Shown here in pieces: positions 58,800 to 64,000 of a stretch of DNA of 64,000 nt. Location: NCBI GenBank assembly GCA_029204225.1, contig CM055097.1, positions 66,656,941-66,720,940 on the forward strand. The letters run 5' to 3'. A program made the translations under genes and the position numbers. Position 1 is the stretch's first letter. Every line of letters starts with the position of its first letter. The notes under the pieces were generated by a model, which was given only the letters and a program-made list of their open reading frames with translations, had not been told where the DNA came from and ran no database searches. This stretch comes from Diphasiastrum complanatum. Lineage: Eukaryota > Streptophyta > Lycopodiopsida > Lycopodiales > Lycopodiaceae.

Positions 58800-59700
58800 T
58801 GTTTCTTAAGTAGATGAGTAAGCGCAATAGCAATAGAGACATGATTTTGGATACATCTCTGATAGTTCTTCGTCATTATTCTCGTAGCATTCGAAATATT
58901 GCACTTCAATGTCAGATGCATTGGAGAAAATATTTAGTGCATAAGAAGAATCTTTTGAGGTAAACTTGGTGTCCGACAAAGGAGTTTCACCTCCATATTT
59001 GTCATGACTCCAGGTGATTATTTGTTCTGCTGGCTTACCTCGATTATTGGTCTCACCAGTTTGAAATCTCAACTCTCTGGACTTCCAGTGAACACTTGCA
59101 TTTGATTGATCAAGTCAGGGCCATCCAATTAGCACAGAATCAGATGGCAAACCAAGTTGTTTGATAACTATAAAATTCATTGTGAAAGGCTTGGCTTGAA
59201 TGTATACAGTGACATCCTTCAATTCTCCAATAGGCTTTCGTCAAGTTGAATCTACTAGCTTGATATTTTGCTGTGTTGTGGTCGAATGTCAATCAGCCCT
59301 AGAGCATGAGCTGTGTCTTCTGTTATTATGTTCACACTTGAACCAGAGTCTATTGGCCACAGTTTCAATTAAGCAACCAGCAATGGTAACATCAATTTCT
59401 GGCACGTCGAGATCTCCTAAATCAATAGATAGTACACCAACATTTGGCAAAGAAACTTTCTTCTTCTTTTTTGAGGTAGAGAGACCTTTTAATTGCTTGC
59501 GGTAATAAGTGTTGTCTGTCAACAATTGCTCAAAAGTGATGTTTGAGCGAAGAGATCCAATATCAGTCACTATATCATCGTCTTTTGTCATTGCTTTCGA
59601 GATTGGCTTGTCAATAACAACATTAGACAATTTAGTCTTTGGTATTTTTTCGTCCCCATCCTCGAATGTGACCTTCTTCTCTACAGCAGCTGATTATAAT
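58800..59700 (-). pseudogene. Ty3/gypsy protease and linker; RT polymerase missing
   Basis: The frame 59630-59289 runs through NITFEQLLTDNTYYRKQLKG and VPEIDVTIAGCLIETV. A one-base shift then gives the active site IDSGSSVNIITEDTAHALGL (about 59350-59300). The post-protease stretch (MNFIVIKQLGLPSDSVLIGW) and a linker (59072-58806) follow. The RT fingers and palm, including YxDD, should lie next but are absent; the sequence goes straight to the connection region before RNase H. Confidence 0.78.
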
Positions 59701-59768
59701 TCAGTATTCATAATTTATTTTGCTTCTGTTGAGATGTCTTTTGCAAATGATGTTGTAGCATTACGGTC

Positions 59769-61300
59769 CTAATCAGAGTCATTTTTAAGATCTTCCTTGG
59801 TTATAGATTTGTTAGTTGACTTGCTCGAAGATTTCTTCGAATACTTTCTGTGCTTCGTCGAAGATTTTGATTCGGGTTTCAAAGAACTTTTGCTTCTGGT
59901 GGTGACTTTGAATAGCTTTTCTATGTCACTTGGCCAAGACTGGTTTTCTGTCTTCACCAATTTTCCTTCAATAATATCAATCCTCTACACAATTGCATCA
60001 GTCGAAGCTTTCGGTTTTGAGTTTGCAGCAGCTAGTGTTGCTACATACTGGTACTTTGGTCTCATCTTCTGCGACTGAGGGCAGTATGGATATTTGTGGC
60101 CAAGTTCTCTACTGTTCAAACATAGTGGTACATATCCAATCGGCTTTTGCGACTGAGGACAATCAAGTGAAAAATGTCATGGATCTCCACAATTGTAACA
60201 ATTGTCTGACACTGGTTTAGTCGTGGTTGGTGACTTCATCGCTGGTCCAACAAATTCTAGAGGATTGTGTCTTTTTGGTGCGAACTTTGGTCTATCCTAC
60301 TGAGTTGATGATGTAGTACCCTGAATACAATTAGTAGTCGCATCATTCTAAAAAATGAAGAGTACCTCCTAGGCAGGATCTTCGATATACTTTACATTCA
60401 CAATTGTGCACTCTTCCTTGGAATGTCCAGAAGTTTTGCATTTCGTACACCACATTCCCAAGTTGGAAGAAAAAGCTTTTGGTTTTTTGTCTGCAACTTC
60501 AGAGATCTGCACTTTCAAATCATTAAACTTTTTATTCAAATCAGCCATGTTACTCTTTCAAAGCTTTTCAACTTTAGAAGTTGAAAATTTATTCTCGATA
60601 GTTTCGTGTCGTCCTCGTTTGGATCGACATTTATTTCTTCTATCTCTTTATCAGCTTCTGATTCCGATGAATCACTGCTTTCAGACTCCGAGCTTGAAGA
60701 ATTGGAACTTGATTCAGTATCTGAATCATCTTCACTATCACTAAAATCGGTTTTAGATCTACGAGATCTTTTAGTAGAGCGTCGCTTGTGTGCTAGTTTT
60801 GAAGTCTCAAAATTCTCAGCACTTGCTATTACTGCTGATAAGGAAGTTGTGTCTCATTGTCTGCAATATTGATTGATCTTTGGTGGTAAACCAGCCAAAA
60901 ACCATTTGATCTGCATATCTAAGGGATATACACCTGTTAGTTTTCCTATAAGATTCTTGACCTTTCGTGTATATTTTCAAAGGGATTCTTTAGTTTTTTT
61001 CTGAACATTCTTTAGATTTCTCTAAACAGGTTCAGAAACGCGTCTTTCATTAGTAATCAAATTCCTACACGGCGTGGTTCAACTTGACTGTACCACATGC
61101 GTGCTTGCTTTCTCAACAGACCGAAAAAGATTTGTAGTTTGTCTACATCAGTTCCTTCGTTATTTGCATTAGCAGTCGACTCGAATTGCGAGACATAGTT
61201 GTCTGCATCATCTGAAGTAGTCCCCTTAGAATAATTGTATTTGATTTTTGAAATGGGAGTGAAACGTGGAGCAAGTCCCTCCATACTGAAACTAAATAAG
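59769..61300 (-). pseudogene. Ty3/gypsy gag with CCHC knuckles
   Basis: The gag start is at 61284 (MEGLAPRFTPISKIKYNYSK, DADNYVSQFESTANANNEGT, DVDKLQIFFGLLRKQARMWY), broken after QVEPRRVGI. An acidic Ser/Asp/Glu-rich linker lies at about 60610-60780. An intact CCHC knuckle CTKCKTSGHSKEEC is at 60408-60449, and a second one with an internal stop (CYNCGDP*HFSLDC) is near 60165-60205. A Lys/Ser-rich C-terminal part (59960-59769) leads to the protease. The order fits a Tat/Athila-like gag. Confidence 0.8.
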
Positions 61301-61475
61301 AGTTTGAGAAGTTGGTCGGTGATCTCTTCAAAATTTCTTCAAATCGTACCCGCACTCTATCTTTGTAAAAATTCCTCTTTAAGCTTACAATATCAATCTA
61401 ATCGGGAATCTCTATCTGACATACACTAGGAATGGAGATGGAAGTGTTAGTTTCTTTTTAACTTTCCTTTGCTAT

Positions 61476-61492
61476 CCTCGACAACGGCGCCA
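61476..61492 (-). promoter_or_regulatory. Gypsy primer-binding site TGGCGCCGTTGTCGAGG
   Basis: Minus-strand 17-mer typical of Tat/Athila/Ogre elements. It lies six bases inside the LTR end at 61499 and 192 bases upstream of the gag ATG. Confidence 0.88.
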
Positions 61493-61498
61493 AAAATT

Positions 61499-62775
61499 TG
61501 TATATGTCATACTATACCAAGAAAGATAATATAGATTTTGTAGTAATTAATGTCGAACCCCAAGAGGATAGCGTGTGAAAGTTAAGTATTTGGTATATTT
61601 ATGATTTATTTGGAATGAAGTGGATTTGTGTGCTATTTTGGTTATCAACAGACATTAGAAAGTAACCAATATCACTTGTGTTGGGGGTGTGTAGTGTTAA
61701 TAATTTCAGAACAACAGTCTTGTCTCTATCAAATCGAATGAAATGCATTCTACAGGTGAGATGTTATCAGAGTAGCACGACAGTACTACACTCTGGTTGA
61801 TTAAGTTGTCGGCAAAGATTCGAGAAATGTTCGATGTATCCATGTATGAACAGACAATTAGTTAATCGTATTCGCGAACTGTTAGGTTCTAGACAGAAGT
61901 CCTCAACAACTTGAGTCCAATTTATGTGGTTAAAGAACACGAATAGTTTTAGAGTATGTTAGAAACTTATGTTTGTTACAAACAAGAACATAGATCAATG
62001 ACTCAATTCCTCATACATGGACTGTCATCTCAAATGTATACATACAGTTCCATCAATGATCAAGCTAGACAGGCCCAAATGTCGACATTATTCGAGTGTC
62101 AAATACAAAGTGTTCACGACAAATGAATATGATAGTTTTAAGACAGTTCTTTAGAACATATTTACGGATATACAATAAATGACTATAATGCACTAAAGCG
62201 TTTGTCTTACCAAAGAGTAATTCATGTAATGCAATAGAGATTGCTAGTAGACTCAAGATCACTCACCCTCAACAACGTGGAGAACAGAGATAAGAGAGAA
62301 TAATCCTCAACACTCTATTCACTTCTTTAATCTCTCACAAATACATAAACTCTTTCTCTCTCAATGATCGATACTGAAGCGTGTGTTCAATATATGTTCT
62401 ACGAAATGAACAAACACACCTCTAAAGACTACAAGTGCTTCGCTCCCGTGAAGAGGTCTAGTTAATAATTAGGTTCAATGTATGTTCAATTATACCGTGA
62501 GAGGTATAGCTAACTAAGAGTTTATACTACTCTAGTTTAATATGTCGATTCATATTTAGTAGTTTCATGTTGATGACCTGATAAAGGTTATCCAAGGTAG
62601 CATTTTCACTTTTGGTGGTCTTGTCCTTAAATACAAGACAAGTCTTTAGGAGTTAAAAAAAAAATGATATAGGCCTCTTCATGATTTATATTTATCCAGC
62701 TCATATCTTCATATTTGAGTATATCATGCCATAATTAGGTTGATATTCATTATTTAGCAATTTCGTGGCATCACA
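61499..62775 (-). mobile_element. 5' LTR of the gypsy element, about 1277 bp
   Basis: Minus strand: starts TGTGATGCCACG (62775) inside copia E and ends GACATATACA (61499) before the PBS. A truncated second copy lies inverted at 36098-37176. A matching 3' LTR at the far end of the element (below 57000) was not found. Confidence 0.76.
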
Positions 62776-64000
62776 GAAATTTCTCAAGCTTTTTCCTTGT
62801 GGTTGATAAATTGATCTTCCACAAAAATGACATCTCTATTGGTGTATGCTTTCTAGGTATCTAGATTGTAGAGCTTGTATGCCTTGTGATATGGAGAATA
62901 GCCAATGAAAATTGATTTTTTGCTTGTGTCGTCCAACTTCTTTCTTAGATCAGCAGGGATCTGAGCGTGAGCTGTGCATACAAACACTCAAATATTCTTG
63001 AGTGATGATTTCGATCCTATCCATCCTCATAAGGTGTTTTTCCATTTAGGGCCTTTGTAATGGATCAATTTTGTAGATAGGCGGCTATAGTAACAACTTC
63101 TATTCAAAATTTCTTTGGAAGAGAGGCATGGGTTAGCACACTCTTGGCACTTTCGATCAGTGTCCAATTCTTCCGTTCAACTACACCATTGGATTGATGT
63201 GAGTAGCTTGTTGTGAATTGTTGATGTATTTCGCTAGCCTTGTAGAACTCCTTGAATTCGATAGAGATGAATTTTTCTCCTCCATCAGTGCATAGAGCTT
63301 TGATCCTTTGCTAGGTCTGATTTTATGTAGATGCTTTGAATTGTTTGAAGAATTTGAATGTCTCATATTTGTTCTTTAAAAAATACATGACAGTTCTTCG
63401 AGAAAAGTCATCAATAAATGTCAAAAAATAGAGGGCTCCACTTGTGGAAGTAGTTTGCATTGGGCCGCAAATGTCACTGTGTACAAGATCGAGCAAATTT
63501 CTAGAAGTATGAACTCAAATCGGAAATGAATGGACTTCTAGCACATTTGTTGATAATATAACTTTCACATGGAGAATTCGATTTGCTAATAGAAGGAAGA
63601 TCTTGCACTAGATTTTGATTCGACATTTGATGAATACTATTGAAATTTAAATGGCCTAATTTGAAATGCCAAAGCATATCAGTTGATTCAAAAGTAGATG
63701 TGTGAAGAGCATGACTATTTGAAGAACAATAGTGACTAAGCTTGCAAAGGTAGCCACATTTTCTCCCAAAAGCTAAAGCTTTTTCTAGACTTGTCCATGA
63801 AGAACATTGGATAGAAACCTTACTTCATCTTTCTGAAACTCAATCCTGACTGTTCTTTCACCCTTGATACTGTGAGATTAATTGTCTCCAAGTTGGACAA
63901 CTTGAGAGTGGGTGAATGATTTGTAGTCTTTGAACCAATATCGATGGTGAGTCATGTGTTCAATTGCTCCAAAGTCCTAATACCAAGAATCGATATTATG
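62776..64000 (-). pseudogene. Ty1/copia E protease-integrase (right, inverted copy)
   Basis: Reverse complement of 34870-36097, running off the window. It includes the same integrase stretch and the same insertion point of the gypsy LTR. Stops and shifts match the left copy in many places, so it was already dead when copied. Confidence 0.87.

Overview
This window is nuclear plant DNA from a large, repeat-rich genome. It is packed with broken Ty1/copia and Ty3/gypsy retrotransposons, with plant-style primer-binding sites (TGGTATCAGAGC for copia, TGGCGCCGTTGTCGAGG for a Tat/Athila-like gypsy). It also has GT-AG introns, (TC)n microsatellites, a MITE and one clean plant-type class-3 lipase gene. 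A bacterial-style N6/N4 DNA methyltransferase domain in an intron-containing gene would be unusual in a flowering plant and may point to a non-seed plant. That lineage guess is inference only; I cannot name the species.

Layout. 1-800: copia fragment (family A). 1717-9645: first arm of a large inverted duplication, holding the end of a copia element (H), an LTR and motif-array region, a copia gag-protease-integrase start (F), and a degenerate methyltransferase gene on the minus strand. 10000-10524: orphan serine-rich ORF. 10728-11418: complete-looking LTR with PBS, whose leader runs straight into a 572-codon copia ORF (family A), followed by copia B. 15.9-18.7 kb: LTR split by a roughly 2.4 kb non-coding insertion that contains two (TC)n tracts. 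18.8-22.8 kb (minus): copia LTR-PBS-gag (M) fused to a gypsy RT-integrase. 23.4-23.9 kb: small two-exon candidate gene. 24-26.2 kb: copia scraps and a minus-strand LTR with PBS. 27.2-28.4 kb: lipase gene, with a hAT-like MITE just upstream. 29-30.4 kb: copia N. 33.8-37.2 kb: copia E broken by a gypsy LTR. 37.2-47.0 kb: second, inverted copy of the first arm plus the family A/B block. 46.6-49.7 kb: copia K (minus). 49.7-50.7 kb: 3' end of another LTR element. 51.8-54.9 kb: copia J (plus). 56.4-56.9 kb: histone H3-like pseudogene. 57.0-62.8 kb (minus): gypsy element with LTR, PBS, gag, protease, RNase H and integrase but no RT polymerase domain. 62.8-64 kb: inverted copy of copia E.

History. 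Three inverted repeat pairs (1717-9645 plus 12062-14.3k versus 37.18-46.99k; 34870-37176 versus 61.7-64k; 23930-24452 versus 51793-52316) show repeated segmental inverted duplication after the retroelements were already broken, because the breakpoints are shared by both copies. The two methyltransferase copies decayed differently: the left one lost a motif I glycine, the right one gained a premature stop. Apart from the lipase and perhaps the 174-codon orphan ORF, nothing looks like an intact host gene. The observations most worth following are the methyltransferase pair, the H3-like fragment and the array of CTCTCGCAGA motifs.
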